Below, one piece after another: positions 9,564-21,200 of a stretch of DNA of 64,000 nt (within the stretch, counting starts at the first letter, position 1; each line of letters opens with the position of its first letter). The notes below the pieces were generated by a model, which made no database searches, was not told where the DNA came from, and saw only the letters and a program-made list of their open reading frames with translations. The DNA comes from Betaproteobacteria bacterium. Lineage in GTDB: Bacteria > Pseudomonadota > Gammaproteobacteria > Burkholderiales > UBA3065. The stretch spans positions 42,823 to 106,822 of the forward strand of contig JAIXXL010000005.1 in assembly GCA_027490755.1 (NCBI GenBank). Direction: 5' to 3'. Position numbers and translations under genes: made by a program.

Positions 9564-11060
9564 ATGAGACTGATACAAGTGATCCTTTGCGGTGGGGCCG
9601 GGACCCGGCTATGGCCGATGTCGCGCGAGGCGGAGCCCAAACAATTCTTACCGTTGGCTGGAGGGACCCGCAGCCTGCTGCAGGACACCGCGCTCAGGCT
9701 ACGCCGACTTCCGCCCATGCTAGAGCGACTCGCGGACGGACGAGGCGCGGTGGTGGACCCGACACCGATCCTTGTGACCCAGGAGGACACCCGCTTCCTG
9801 GCGGCCAGCCAACTTGCGGCGGTCGGTGTCTCGACGGAGCAGATCGTGCTCGAACCGGTCGGCCGCAACACCGCACCGGCACTGACGCTGGCCGCCCTGC
9901 AGGCGCAGGCCGCGCTGCCGGGCGAAGACCCGGTGCTGCTGGCGATGCCGGCCGACCATGTGATCGCCGACGAGCAGGCTTTCGTGGCCGCGGTCGCGGG
10001 CGCGCTGTCGGCCGCTCTGGAGGGCGCTGTCGTGACCTTTGGTATCAAGCCGAGCAGGCCCGAGACGGGGTACGGCTACATCCGTGCTGCCGCTGGCGAC
10101 GCCGAACCTACGGAGGGCGGCCCAGTCGTCATTGAAGCCTTCATCGAGAAACCCGACGCGGCCACGGCTTCAAGCTTTGTCGAGGACGGGCGCCATCTGT
10201 GGAACAGTGGCCTGTTCATGATGCGGGCGAGTGTGTGGCTGCGGGCCCTTGGCCACTACCGGGAGGACATCCTCAACGCCTGCACACTCGCCATGCGGAG
10301 CGCGCGCCGTGACCTTGACTTCGTGCGCCCGCTGGCCGATGCGTTCAGGGCCTGCCCGGCGGAGTCGATCGACTACGCGGTGATGGAGCATCTGCCCGCC
10401 GATAGGGGCTTGGGCATCCCGGCGAGGGTCATGGCGGTCGATGCCGGATGGAACGACGTCGGGGCCTGGGACGCCCTGCACGACGTCCTGCCCAAGGACG
10501 CCGATGGCAACGCGGTGGTAGGTGATGTACTGCTGCACGAGTCCCGCAACAGCCTGGTGTTCGCCAGCCACCGCACAGTGGCCGCACTCGGCGTCCAGCG
10601 TCTGGGTATCATCGAGACCGCGGATGCAGTGCTGGTCGTGGACCTGGAGTGCACACAGTCGCTGAAACAAGTAGTCCAGCGCCTCAAGGCCGGGGGCGGT
10701 TCTCTTGCCTTCACGCATCGCAAGGTCCACCGCCCGTGGGGCTGGTACGACAGCCTGGATGCCGGGCCGGGTTTCCAGGTCAAGCGCATCGTGGTGACTG
10801 CTGGCGCCAGCCTGAGCCTGCAGCTGCATCACCGCCGCGCCGAGCACTGGGTCGTGGTGAGGGGCACGGCGGAGGTTACAAACGGAGAGCAGGTCTTCGT
10901 GCTGCAAGAGAACCAGTCCACGTATATTCCGATGGGCCAGAAGCACAGGCTCAAGAACCCCGGCGATGCGCCGCTCGAGATCATCGAGGTGCAATCCGGC
11001 GATTATCTGGGCGAGGACGACATCGTCCGCTTCGAAGATACGTTCGGCCGCGCGGGATGA
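9564..11060 (+). CDS. manC: Mannose-1-phosphate guanylyltransferase / mannose-6-phosphate isomerase
   Basis: A 498-residue bifunctional type II enzyme that converts fructose-6-P to mannose-6-P and mannose-1-P plus GTP to GDP-mannose. The N-terminal nucleotidyltransferase signature is LCGGAGTRLWPMSRE, with the FIEKP motif at about residue 192 and WNSGLFMM following. The C-terminal cupin isomerase domain begins at HRPWGWYDS (about residue 388) and has the HHRRAEHW metal-binding region. No phosphomannomutase gene is in the window. It is the first gene of the locus, followed 55 bases later by gmd, so GDP-mannose is evidently made for GDP-rhamnose here. Confidence 0.95.
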   Translation: MRLIQVILCGGAGTRLWPMSREAEPKQFLPLAGGTRSLLQDTALRLRRLPPMLERLADGRGAVVDPTPILVTQEDTRFLAASQLAAVGVSTEQIVLEPVGRNTAPALTLAALQAQAALPGEDPVLLAMPADHVIADEQAFVAAVAGALSAALEGAVVTFGIKPSRPETGYGYIRAAAGDAEPTEGGPVVIEAFIEKPDAATASSFVEDGRHLWNSGLFMMRASVWLRALGHYREDILNACTLAMRSARRDLDFVRPLADAFRACPAESIDYAVMEHLPADRGLGIPARVMAVDAGWNDVGAWDALHDVLPKDADGNAVVGDVLLHESRNSLVFASHRTVAALGVQRLGIIETADAVLVVDLECTQSLKQVVQRLKAGGGSLAFTHRKVHRPWGWYDSLDAGPGFQVKRIVVTAGASLSLQLHHRRAEHWVVVRGTAEVTNGEQVFVLQENQSTYIPMGQKHRLKNPGDAPLEIIEVQSGDYLGEDDIVRFEDTFGRAG

Positions 11061-11073
11061 GCGTTGGCGTTGA

Positions 11074-12183
<1,110 letters not shown>

Positions 12184-13095
12184 ATGAGGATCCTGGTCAC
12201 TGGCGCGGAGGGCTTTACTGGCATGCATCTTTGCGCAGCGGCGCGGTCGCAAGGCCACGAGGTGGTTCCACTCGCGGCGCAATTGCAGGATGCAGTTGGA
12301 TTGGCCCGGGAGGTGCGCGCTGTCGCGCCGGAGGCAGTGTTACATCTGGCCGCGATCAGCTTTGTGGGTCACGGGTGCGCTGCTGACTTTTACGCGGTCA
12401 ATACGGTGGGGACTATCCAGCTTCTCGATGCCCTCGACGCGCTGCCGCTTGCGCCGAGGTGTGTGCTGCTTGCCAGCAGCGCCAACGTCTACGGCAACAA
12501 CCCACATTCACCGATCGATGAGGACGCTGAACTCGCCCCGGCCAACCATTACGCGGCGAGCAAGGCCGCGATGGAGCTGCTGGCGCGCCGGTATGTGCCG
12601 CGACTGCCGATTGTGATCACCCGCCCCTTCAACTATATCGGCGCGGGGCAAAACGGGCATTTCGTTATCCCCAAGATCATCGATTACTTCGCCCGACGGG
12701 CGCCCGTGATCGAACTCGGAAATCTGGAGGTGTTGCGGGAATACAACCCGGTGTCTTTCGTCTGCACGGCTTACCTGCACCTGCTGGAACACGGCACGCC
12801 GGGAAGCACTTGGAACATCTGCTCCGGCATCAGCTGGTCGCTGCACCAGATCATCGACATGCTGCGCGACATGACCTCACATGACTTGGAGATCCGGGTC
12901 AATCCGGAATTGGTGCGGGCAAATGAAGTGCACCGCCTGTGCGGTGACCCGAGGCGACTGCGGGAAAGCTTCGCGACACAGGCAGCGCAGTGGCCAATGG
13001 AAGGCTGGGGAACACCCTCCGCCATGCGTGCGCTTGCCAATGACCTTTTGGTATCCGCCCAGCACGCGCCCTCAAGCCAACCCAGACCCAAATGA
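12184..13095 (+). CDS. rmd: NAD(P)-dependent epimerase/reductase, probable GDP-6-deoxy-D-mannose reductase
   Basis: A 303-residue extended short-chain dehydrogenase with the motif GAEGFTG at residues 7-13 and the catalytic Tyr123-Lys127 pair in YAASK. The SSANVYG stretch supplies the active-site Ser/Thr region. Its immediate coupling to gmd suggests that it reduces the 4-keto intermediate. I favour GDP-D-rhamnose (Rmd) because the single-domain protein lacks the epimerase features expected of a GDP-fucose synthase (Fcl), but the product cannot be fixed from sequence alone. It ends 5 bases before an oppositely oriented gene, so the rightward operon stops here. Confidence 0.8.
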   Translation: MRILVTGAEGFTGMHLCAAARSQGHEVVPLAAQLQDAVGLAREVRAVAPEAVLHLAAISFVGHGCAADFYAVNTVGTIQLLDALDALPLAPRCVLLASSANVYGNNPHSPIDEDAELAPANHYAASKAAMELLARRYVPRLPIVITRPFNYIGAGQNGHFVIPKIIDYFARRAPVIELGNLEVLREYNPVSFVCTAYLHLLEHGTPGSTWNICSGISWSLHQIIDMLRDMTSHDLEIRVNPELVRANEVHRLCGDPRRLRESFATQAAQWPMEGWGTPSAMRALANDLLVSAQHAPSSQPRPK

Positions 13096-13099
13096 TGCC

Positions 13100-14218
13100 C
13101 TAGCCCGCGACACCCCCCCTCAAGCAGAATTCTTCAACCTCATCGACGAACCTCTCCAGCGAGTTGCTCCTCGACCACTCAACACGGGCAAGCTCTGCCG
13201 CAGCGGCAACGCGCCGATAATCTGCTGCGACACGCTGCAATGCACCGACCATATCTCTAGCGGAGGTTCCGTGAAACACTGCGCCGTTGGCGTATGTGCG
13301 AATCAGTCCGCTGATCGACGTGCCGCCGGGACCTATCATCGGCACGCCGCACGCCACCGCCTTCCAGGCAATACCCGACCCATTCAAGCGATACCACTGC
13401 TTCTCGTAGGGCAAAATCACCGCATCAGCCTCATTAATCAGGTCAGAAAGATCCTCAACGTAGCCAACGACCTTCAAACGGTCGTCATACCTGTCTACGA
13501 ATTTTATCGATTCGGACGAATCTTGCATTATGAGTTCGAAACCAGCGTCAAGAATAGCCGGAACCAGCTCCCGTAGCGACTCGTTCTTATACTGCCGCTG
13601 GTGGCCCAGAACCGCCACCCTCGTCAACGAGCCCGGAGCCCTGGTTCTTTTATAGCCATCAAACGGCACCGGCAGCTTCGAGATATTTAGACCGTCCTTC
13701 TGAAGAACGGATTCATAATCCAGCAACAACTCCCTCTCAAATACACCGATCTTCGTGTCGGAATCTGTTCTGGGGGTCGAGCGGAATGCCCTTTGCCACA
13801 TGGTTCGGAGCGTATCCACGGGCCAATTCACAGGCAAATGAAAAACCCCCATGACCGCCTGCTTTCTGCTCACGCTTGACAGCGCTATGAACTGCTCCAG
13901 AAAAAGGTTCGGAAACACAAAGAGATCTGACCTCGGGATTCGACCGAGGTCCCTGGCCACAAGCGACGACTGGTACCGCATATAAAATTCTTCCCCCATG
14001 AACCGTTGGTTCATATAGGGGTTGGTTTTCAGAGTCGCGCGAACCTCGGCATGGCCAGCCAACTTGTCCATGACAAACCTGTCGCATCTCTCGTTGGCGA
14101 ATACCCTTATTGAGTAGCCACGCATGGACAGGGCACGACTGAGACCGAAAATCAAGTCAAAGTGGTGCCCCGCCCTCCCATGCAGGCCAGGGTCAATAAG
14201 CGTGATGATCTTCTTCAT
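13100..14218 (-). CDS. Glycosyltransferase, GT-B fold (GT4-like)
   Basis: A 372-residue protein starting MKKIITLIDPGLHGRAGHHF, the glycine-rich N-terminal loop of a GT-B glycosyltransferase; its C-terminal half has a nucleotide-sugar binding region (LINEADAVILPYEKQWYRLNGSG, where an E-like position faces the donor). It probably transfers a hexose or deoxyhexose to a growing surface glycan, donor unknown. ATG 14218 is chosen over one 45 bases upstream because the family N-terminus begins there. It lies 22 bases after the end of the SGNH-like gene and on the same strand, so the two form a unit. The pair is AT-richer than its neighbours and runs against the surrounding genes, suggesting acquisition. 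Confidence 0.8.
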   Translation of the reverse strand: MKKIITLIDPGLHGRAGHHFDLIFGLSRALSMRGYSIRVFANERCDRFVMDKLAGHAEVRATLKTNPYMNQRFMGEEFYMRYQSSLVARDLGRIPRSDLFVFPNLFLEQFIALSSVSRKQAVMGVFHLPVNWPVDTLRTMWQRAFRSTPRTDSDTKIGVFERELLLDYESVLQKDGLNISKLPVPFDGYKRTRAPGSLTRVAVLGHQRQYKNESLRELVPAILDAGFELIMQDSSESIKFVDRYDDRLKVVGYVEDLSDLINEADAVILPYEKQWYRLNGSGIAWKAVACGVPMIGPGGTSISGLIRTYANGAVFHGTSARDMVGALQRVAADYRRVAAAAELARVEWSRSNSLERFVDEVEEFCLRGGVAG

Positions 14219-14240
14219 TTTTAGGTGTTTTCCCGGACAT

Positions 14241-15383
14241 TCATGTGACGCTTGTCCCGACAAGATAACCGCGGAACGACGCTTGCCGCGCCAACAATTT
14301 TAGGAACCCTCGCCCGAGATTGTCTTGCGTCGCGCTTGGCTCGGGGACCTCCAACCAAGCTTTCGAGCGCCCACTTTTGAATACTATTGCACCCACTTCC
14401 AGGCTGCCATATCTGCCAGGCAACGGCGTTCTGGAGTGCAGAGACTCTTCATCGACCACTAGGAGTGGCTCGGGCTTCACATGTATTTGGAAGCTGCCGC
14501 TATGAGCTTTCCTGGACTTGAAATCAACAAACTGCGCTGTAAACCATTGCGGGTTCTCGTCGCTCCATCTGAAAACAAGGTTTTTTGTGAATCTTTGCTC
14601 GCAGTTCAGAATTTCCGCATGCGCCCCAGGCGCGCCACTGTTCAACAGCATTCCCCACAAATCAAATACGCCCTGGACATCCAGCGACAACGGGCAGTGT
14701 TCATTGACTATAGAAAAAACTCCAGAGCAGAGGGAAGAACTTCGCCTAACAACCTCGCCCTTGAAATCTCCCGGATAAAAAACAAAAAACTGCCCAAAAT
14801 TGTAATTGGCCTGCTTTGTAACCAGCCGGGCACGCCTTGCCGAAAAGCAAAATTCTCGAACAAACAATGCAAGCGCCTTTTGAACCCCCGGGGAAAGGTG
14901 TGACGGGTCGCGCATGAGTTCTGCCACCGGAACACCCTTTCGTTTCAGGAAACGCAAAACCGCGCAGAGATCGAGCAGACAAACGTCGAAAGCCGCAGCA
15001 AACCTCCGCATCATCGATTCAAAGGGAGAAGGTTGTTCGAGTTGTGACTCGGTCGGCAGACCGAGGATCAAGGGTATCGCGCCCGCCTCTCGGACGCGGT
15101 AGACGATCGCCTGCAAAACCTCAAACAACTCGTCTGCCGCCCTGATACCTGCGTGCAGCATTCCAGCATCGTTGATGTAGTTATCCAGCACCACGACGTC
15201 GAAATCGCGGAGATCAAGGCCTTCCGTAACGACCGTAGCGAACGAGAGTGCAGAAGCCCCGACCGACTTATTGCATACAACCACGTCGCCTTGTCTCGCC
15301 AAGATTCCCGGGAAACTGTCTTGCAAAATGCAGTTGGAGGTTCCGAGCACCAGGAGGCGTGGGGCGGTTCTTTGGCTTCTCAT
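14241..15383 (-). CDS. SGNH-hydrolase-like protein of a glycan locus
   Basis: A 380-residue protein with no signal peptide. The N-terminal half resembles SGNH/GDSL hydrolases: GTSN at residues 14-17 takes the place of GDSL (Ser as nucleophile), an Asn-containing block (LDNYINDAG) follows, and PSHLSP looks like the distal Asp/His block. The C-terminal ~170 residues form a beta-rich region with no family I recognise. Such proteins in polysaccharide loci often add or remove acyl groups. ATG 15383 is an estimate; 147 further upstream bases are open but read as unstructured, Cys/Arg-rich sequence. The function is inferred from weak motifs only. Confidence 0.6.
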   Translation of the reverse strand: MRSQRTAPRLLVLGTSNCILQDSFPGILARQGDVVVCNKSVGASALSFATVVTEGLDLRDFDVVVLDNYINDAGMLHAGIRAADELFEVLQAIVYRVREAGAIPLILGLPTESQLEQPSPFESMMRRFAAAFDVCLLDLCAVLRFLKRKGVPVAELMRDPSHLSPGVQKALALFVREFCFSARRARLVTKQANYNFGQFFVFYPGDFKGEVVRRSSSLCSGVFSIVNEHCPLSLDVQGVFDLWGMLLNSGAPGAHAEILNCEQRFTKNLVFRWSDENPQWFTAQFVDFKSRKAHSGSFQIHVKPEPLLVVDEESLHSRTPLPGRYGSLEVGAIVFKSGRSKAWLEVPEPSATQDNLGRGFLKLLARQASFRGYLVGTSVT

Positions 15384-15550
15384 CGGCTCGGGTCGGCAAG
15401 TGGCGGAGTGCGCCCACCGCTCCCTTTTGAGTCTGGCAGGCGTAGGGATGGTCGAGTCAAGGGTACACAAGCAAAGATCCGCGGGCCGACTCGTTTCCTC
15501 GTCTGACGAAAAGTAGCAGGACGCAACCATTGTCGGAGGTCTCTGGCAGA

Positions 15551-16507
15551 ATGCCGTTAAGCCCCGTGGCAGCGCGGAGGCGGCTTGGGGTGGGGCGCTC
15601 GCGCCGTGGATGCCCCCAAGATCCCCCGGCCGAAAGCGACAGGACGCGCCCCGAAACCGTGAAGACCGCCCTCGAACGCTTTGTCATGACTGTGTCGTGC
15701 CACGACACGGACCAGATTCCGAAAGTCGCTGACGCAGGGTTTCTGCGGGAGATCGACGGGCAGAGCGTCCAGATCATGCACGAAGGCACGCTAGTGGCAG
15801 CGGGAGCCTACTGCGGCGACTGGATGACCGACATCATCCGCAGCTTGCGCGGCCATCACGAACCGCAGGAGGAGTTCGCGTTCCACCACTTGCTGCGTTA
15901 CGTCCGCCACAAATCCGTCATCGTCGAGCTAGGGGCTTGGTGGGGTTACTACACCAACTGGTACCTGCGCGCCATACCGCTGTCGAGAGCGCTTTGCGTG
16001 GAGCCCGACCCAGTTAATCTGGCGGTATGCAGAACGAACCTCCGCCTCAACAGCAACGAACACCGTGCCAGACTGATCGCAGCATGTGCGGGCGCCACGG
16101 AGGGCCTGACCGGGATTCCTGCGCAAGCGGTGAATGACGGTGCACCACTCATCGACATGAGCGGGATCATGAAGCTGGTCGACGATCAGTTTGTCGAGGT
16201 CCTGCACCTCGACATTCAGGGTGCAGAGCTTCCATTTTTGACGTCCATGCGGCGCGCGGTGGCGAGGCAGAAGGTTCGGTTTGTCGTAGCATCGACCCAT
16301 CATGAATCGTTTTCGGGTTCGGACACCACGCACGCGGATTGCCTCGACCTGCTTCGGGGCATGGGTGCGCACATTCTTTGCGAACACTCGGTCAGCGAGT
16401 CCTACAGCGGCGACGGACTTATCGTGGCTAGCTTTCTCGATGCGGATCAGGTGATCGAGTTGCCACCGATCAGCCGCAACAGAGCCGCCAACTCGCTGTT
16501 TGGTTGA
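15551..16507 (+). CDS. FkbM-family SAM-dependent methyltransferase
   Basis: About 318 residues. Rossmann motif I is VELGAWWGYY near residue 125, followed by the acidic CVEPDP, and the FkbM signature HLDIQGAEL near 219. FkbM enzymes O-methylate hydroxyls of sugars or polyketides, so this probably methylates a sugar of the surface glycan. GGAGG lies 10 bases before ATG 15551, which decides this start, but the first ~35 residues are low-complexity and a GTG at 15659 or ATG at 15686 is possible. It restarts the rightward run after the inverted block and ends only 19 bases before the next gene. Confidence 0.8.
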   Translation: MPLSPVAARRRLGVGRSRRGCPQDPPAESDRTRPETVKTALERFVMTVSCHDTDQIPKVADAGFLREIDGQSVQIMHEGTLVAAGAYCGDWMTDIIRSLRGHHEPQEEFAFHHLLRYVRHKSVIVELGAWWGYYTNWYLRAIPLSRALCVEPDPVNLAVCRTNLRLNSNEHRARLIAACAGATEGLTGIPAQAVNDGAPLIDMSGIMKLVDDQFVEVLHLDIQGAELPFLTSMRRAVARQKVRFVVASTHHESFSGSDTTHADCLDLLRGMGAHILCEHSVSESYSGDGLIVASFLDADQVIELPPISRNRAANSLFG

Positions 16508-16526
16508 TGTAACGGGCACTGAGCAG

Positions 16527-18221
16527 ATGGCACACGAGGTCTCGATCCAGGCGGGGGTCTCCGCGCCCGGTCGGCGCGCAAAGGACATCTACGATCTCTT
16601 TGACCGGTCCGGCGAGGACCCGGCCTACTACTTTTTCCACATCCCGAAAACTGCGGGCACCAGCCTCACAAGCCTGCTGAAGGGTTTGTTTGGCCCGGAC
16701 AACACCTGCCCGGCCCGGCTCTGGTCGCAGATGCTGGACATCGATCCGGTACAGCGCGACCGCTACGCCCTCTACGCCGGCCACTTCTACACCATGCTGA
16801 ACTGCGTGGTGGATCGTCCCCTGCGCAGCTTCGTGTTCCTGCGCGACCCGGTCGAGCGTGCGGTGTCGCACTATCGGCATATCCTGCGTGCCCCGGACCA
16901 TTATCTGCACGCCTTGGCCCACCAGTCAGGGACCCTCGAAAGGTTCCTCCAGCAACCGGTCGCGCGGCACATGTTCAATGACTTTCAGGCCAAAGCGTTG
17001 GTTCGACGGTTCGACCCCATCGCGATCGCGAGCACTTTGCCTGCAGCCGCCCTGCGGCAGGCCCAACTGGAAAAGATCATCGAGACGCAAGACGTGGGAC
17101 TTGCTGGACACGAATTGATGAACCGCGCCCAGAAGGCTCTCGACAGGTTCGCCTGCGTCGGCATCACCGAACGTTTCGAGGAATCCGCGTGGTTGTTGGC
17201 CAAAACCTTCGGATGGGATTTCGCGGGAGCAACCCCGACCGAGAACGCTTCGACAGAGAAAGACGAAGACCACCGGGTCTCACAAGCCGACCTCGACCGT
17301 CTGGCGTCGCTCAACGCCGTGGACGTAAGGCTCTATCGCCATGCTCAGGGCTTGCTCGCCAAGGGCCTGTACCAACGGAGGCACCCATCGGTCATCCCGG
17401 CAAAGGTTTTCGTGAGTCATGCGCAAAACCTTGAGGATGTGATGCTCTGGCGAGCGCTGAGGGGCGTTGAAGAAGGCTTCTACATTGATGTGGGGGCCTG
17501 GAAACCTGATGTCGATTCCGTGACAAAGGCCTTCTACCAGCGGGGTTGGAGGGGCATCAACATAGAGCCAGACGCGCAAATCTGCGCGACCCTCGAAGAA
17601 GCGCGCCCCCGCGACGTGAACCTCGCTTTGGCGATTGGCCAGAGGGACGGGCGCACCACGTTTACCGCTATCCCTGAAACCGGGTTGTCTACGCTGGACC
17701 CGGCTATCGCAGCACGGCTTGTTTCGGACGGATGGAAAGCCGAAAAGCGGGACATCAAGGTCACCACGCTCGCAAAAATCTGGGCACAGCATGTGCCGCC
17801 TGGCCAGCCGGTCCACTTCCTCAAGATCGATGTCGAAGGTTTGGAGAGATCCGTACTGCTTGGCAATGACTGGCGCCGGTTCCGGCCGTGGGTCGTGGTC
17901 GTGGAGGCGACCCTGCCAGGCACTCAGGTCGAGTGCCACGCCGACTGGGAACCCATCCTGCTAAAGGCACGCTACCTCCTCGTGTACGCGGATGGGCTCA
18001 ACCGCTTCTATGTGGCAGAGGAGCGTCGAGACCTTCCCTGGGCCTTCCGCTACCCCCCAAACGTTTTTGACTCGTACAAAAAAGTTTCCGGCGAAGCCGA
18101 GGGCAAAGCCGTCACGTCACGAACACCTCACAAGCCCCCGATCAATGGGCTACCGCGTGAAGCAGCACTAGCCTGCATCGACCTCCTGCGACTGGCCCCA
18201 AACACAACAGGAATCGGCTGA
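16527..18221 (+). CDS. Sulfotransferase-FkbM methyltransferase fusion protein
   Basis: A 564-residue two-domain protein. Domain 1 (about 1-270) is a PAPS-dependent sulfotransferase: the 5'-phosphosulfate loop is FFHIPKTAGTS near residue 38 and the 3'-phosphate site is FLRDPVERAVSHYRH near 103. Domain 2 (about 292-520) is an FkbM methyltransferase: SHAQNLEDVMLWRAL, then FYIDVGAWKPD near 317, NIEPD, and FLKIDVEGLE near 430. It would sulfate and O-methylate the same glycan or acceptor. ATG 16527 is chosen because an in-frame TTG at 16500 overlaps the previous gene. The stop codon abuts the ATG of the next gene, so it is coupled to the trimodular glycosyltransferase. Confidence 0.85.
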   Translation: MAHEVSIQAGVSAPGRRAKDIYDLFDRSGEDPAYYFFHIPKTAGTSLTSLLKGLFGPDNTCPARLWSQMLDIDPVQRDRYALYAGHFYTMLNCVVDRPLRSFVFLRDPVERAVSHYRHILRAPDHYLHALAHQSGTLERFLQQPVARHMFNDFQAKALVRRFDPIAIASTLPAAALRQAQLEKIIETQDVGLAGHELMNRAQKALDRFACVGITERFEESAWLLAKTFGWDFAGATPTENASTEKDEDHRVSQADLDRLASLNAVDVRLYRHAQGLLAKGLYQRRHPSVIPAKVFVSHAQNLEDVMLWRALRGVEEGFYIDVGAWKPDVDSVTKAFYQRGWRGINIEPDAQICATLEEARPRDVNLALAIGQRDGRTTFTAIPETGLSTLDPAIAARLVSDGWKAEKRDIKVTTLAKIWAQHVPPGQPVHFLKIDVEGLERSVLLGNDWRRFRPWVVVVEATLPGTQVECHADWEPILLKARYLLVYADGLNRFYVAEERRDLPWAFRYPPNVFDSYKKVSGEAEGKAVTSRTPHKPPINGLPREAALACIDLLRLAPNTTGIG

Positions 18222-21200
18222 ATGCGCATCCTGATCGACCTGCAAGGCGCGCAAACGGCCAGCCGCCTTCGTGGGGTGGGGCGCTACATTCTCAACCTTG
18301 CACGCACGATGGTGCAGAAAGGCCGGCACGAGTACCTGATCGGCTTGAATGGTCAATTGGGAGACAGCATCGACGCCCTCAGGGCGGAGTTCGATGGCTT
18401 GTTGCCGCCTGAGAACATTCGGGTCTGGGATACAGCAGGCGCAGGGGCCGGGAACCGACCTGGGGATTCCAGAGGCCAGCGCATCGGTGAACTGCTCCGC
18501 GAGGGCTTCATCGCCAAAAATCGCCCCGATTGGGTATTGGTTGGAAGCCTCTTCGAAAATTCAGGGGTTTGCAGCGTAAGTGAACACTGCCCGATGCGAA
18601 CCGCGGTGGTGCTGTACGACCTTATCCCGATGATTTATCCGGATTCCTATCTGCCGGAACCGCGGGACCGCCTCTGGTACCAGAAGAAACTCGGCAACCT
18701 TCGGCGAGCCGACCTGCTACTGAGCATCTCCGCATCGTCTACGCGAGAAGCCGAGCGCCTCCTCGGCTTCGAGGCCGAGAAGGTCCAGACGATCGGTGCC
18801 GGTAGTGGCGCGATTTTCCAGCCGGGCGTGCTGACAGCGGAAGAGAGCCGGGGGCTCGGTGAAGCATTCGGGATCCGTCGACCATTCGTCATGTACACGG
18901 GTGGCGACGACCCCAGAAAGAATGTCGACCGACTGCTCGAAGCCTACGCATCGCTGACACCCGCGTTGCGGGCAGGACACCAGTTGGTCCTGGTCTACGC
19001 GATCAGTGAAGGAAGCCGGGTACGCCTGATGCAACTTGCCAAGGCTCTCGGTTTGGATCCGGAAGAAATCTCGATAACCGGGTACGTGAATGACGATGAG
19101 CTCGTCGCTCTCTACCGGGCATGCAAACTTTTTGTTTTTCCCTCGTGGCACGAAGGCTTTGGCCTGCCTCCCGTGGAGGCCATGCGCTGCGGCAGGGCAG
19201 TCATCGCTTCCGACGCGACCAGCCTGCCCGAAGTCGTCGGGCGGCGCGACGCATTGTTCGATCCTTTTGACGTAACGGCCATCGCCGCATCGATCGCGCG
19301 CGGCTTGACCGATGATGCGTGGCGTGAGGACCTTGAGAGACACGGCCCGACACAAGCTGCACGATTCACCTGGGAAGCAACAGCAGACCGTGTGCTCAAG
19401 GCGTTGGAGTCGCAGCCAACCGCGGCACCACGTGCCGAACTGCCGCATTGCCGGCCCCGCCTCGCCTATGTCTCGCCACTGCCCCCCGAACATTCGGGCA
19501 TCGCCGAGTACGGTGCCTTGATCCTGCCCGAACTCGCTCGGTGGTACGAGATCGAGGTCATCGTCGCGCACAGGGACGTGGATGACCCCTGGATCATTGC
19601 CAATTGTCCCGTGAGGAGCGTCGACGAGTTCCGTACCCGCGCAAAGACCTACGACCGGATCGTTTATCAGTTCGGGAATTCGACGTTTCACGCGCACATG
19701 TTCGACCTGCTCGCGGAACACCGGGGTGTGGTCGTGCTGCACGACTTCTTTTTGTCGGGTGCGCTAGCCGCCAGACACGAAAGACTCGGGCGAGCAAGAT
19801 ACGCTGCGGCGCTTATGCCGAGCCATGGTTACGAGGCGATCTGTCGGCAGGCCCAAAGCCGCAACGACTGGGACGCGTTGATGCGCTACCCGGCAAATCT
19901 CCCGGTGCTCCAGCGAGCACTGGGAATCATCGTCCACAGTCAGCATGCGCTCGACCTCGCGAACTCGTGGTACGGCAGCGAGTACACCAGAGACTGGAGC
20001 GTTGTGCCGCTGCCCAAATTGCCGCCGGCCGTGTTCAACCGCGATGTGGTCCGCCGAGAGTTGGGCGTGACCCAGGACGAGCTACTGGTTTGCAGCTTCG
20101 GGATGCCGGACCCGACCAAATTGAGCCACCGCCTCCTGCGCGTCTGGCTAGATTCGCCGCTCCTCTCCAATAGCCGCGCAAGACTGGTGTTCGTGGGCGA
20201 GCATCCGACAGGTAGTTACGCCCGCTCCCTGCAGAGATTCCTCGAGGAGCACGGCCGGGCGCACCGCGTGCAGTTCACTGGTTGGGTCGATCAAAAGACC
20301 TTTCGACACTATCTCGAAGCGGCCGACATCGCGGTGCAACTGCGCACGCTCTCCCGGGGTGAGACGTCGGCCGCGGTTCTGGATTGCCTGAACCACGGCC
20401 TACCAACCATCGTGAATGCGCACGGGAGCTTGGCCGAACTCGACACGGACACCGTCTGGATGCTCCCGGATGACTTCTCCGACGATGAACTGGTCGATGC
20501 CGTCACCGCGCTAGCCAAAGACCCAGATCGGCGAGCCGCGCTCCGCGCCCGATCCCAACGAAAGATGCGGTCTGGTCACCTCCCCGGGAGATGCGCCAAA
20601 CGCTGCGCTGAGGCTATAGAGCGCGCCTACGGAGATTGGGAACAGGGGGAAGGCGCTGTCCTGAAGAAACTGGCAGCGATGCACCTGACCGAACAAGAAT
20701 TGCGGCGGATCTCCGTCGCATGGGCCAGGAACAACCCGCCCGGGCCTCGCCAGAAACAGTTGCTGGTTGACATCTCAGGCCTTGACCCAGAGCGCATCAG
20801 CGGCATCTCGAGGGTCGTAAGGGCCATCCTGTTGGAGTGGCTAAGGCGGCCTCCAGAAGGCTACCGGGTTGAGCCGGTGCACACTTGCAAGGGATGGCAA
20901 GGTTACCGCTACGCCCGTCGTGCCACGCTAGGATTGCTCGGTTCCCCCTCAGACTGGGCACGAGATGAAGCCGTAGAGGCGTGGCCGGGGGATGTTTTCG
21001 TGGGGCTCCATCTTAATCAGCCGGGGACGGTGGATCAGTACAAGCACCTTGCCGCCTGGAAGAACAGAGGCGTTGCGATCTGGTTCGTCGTTTACGATCT
21101 GCTGCCAATCCTCCGACCCGAATGCTTCGAGCAGGAAGTGTCGCGTTGGCATATTGAATGGTTGAAACGGATCTGCAGGTTCGATGGTTTGGCTTGCATA

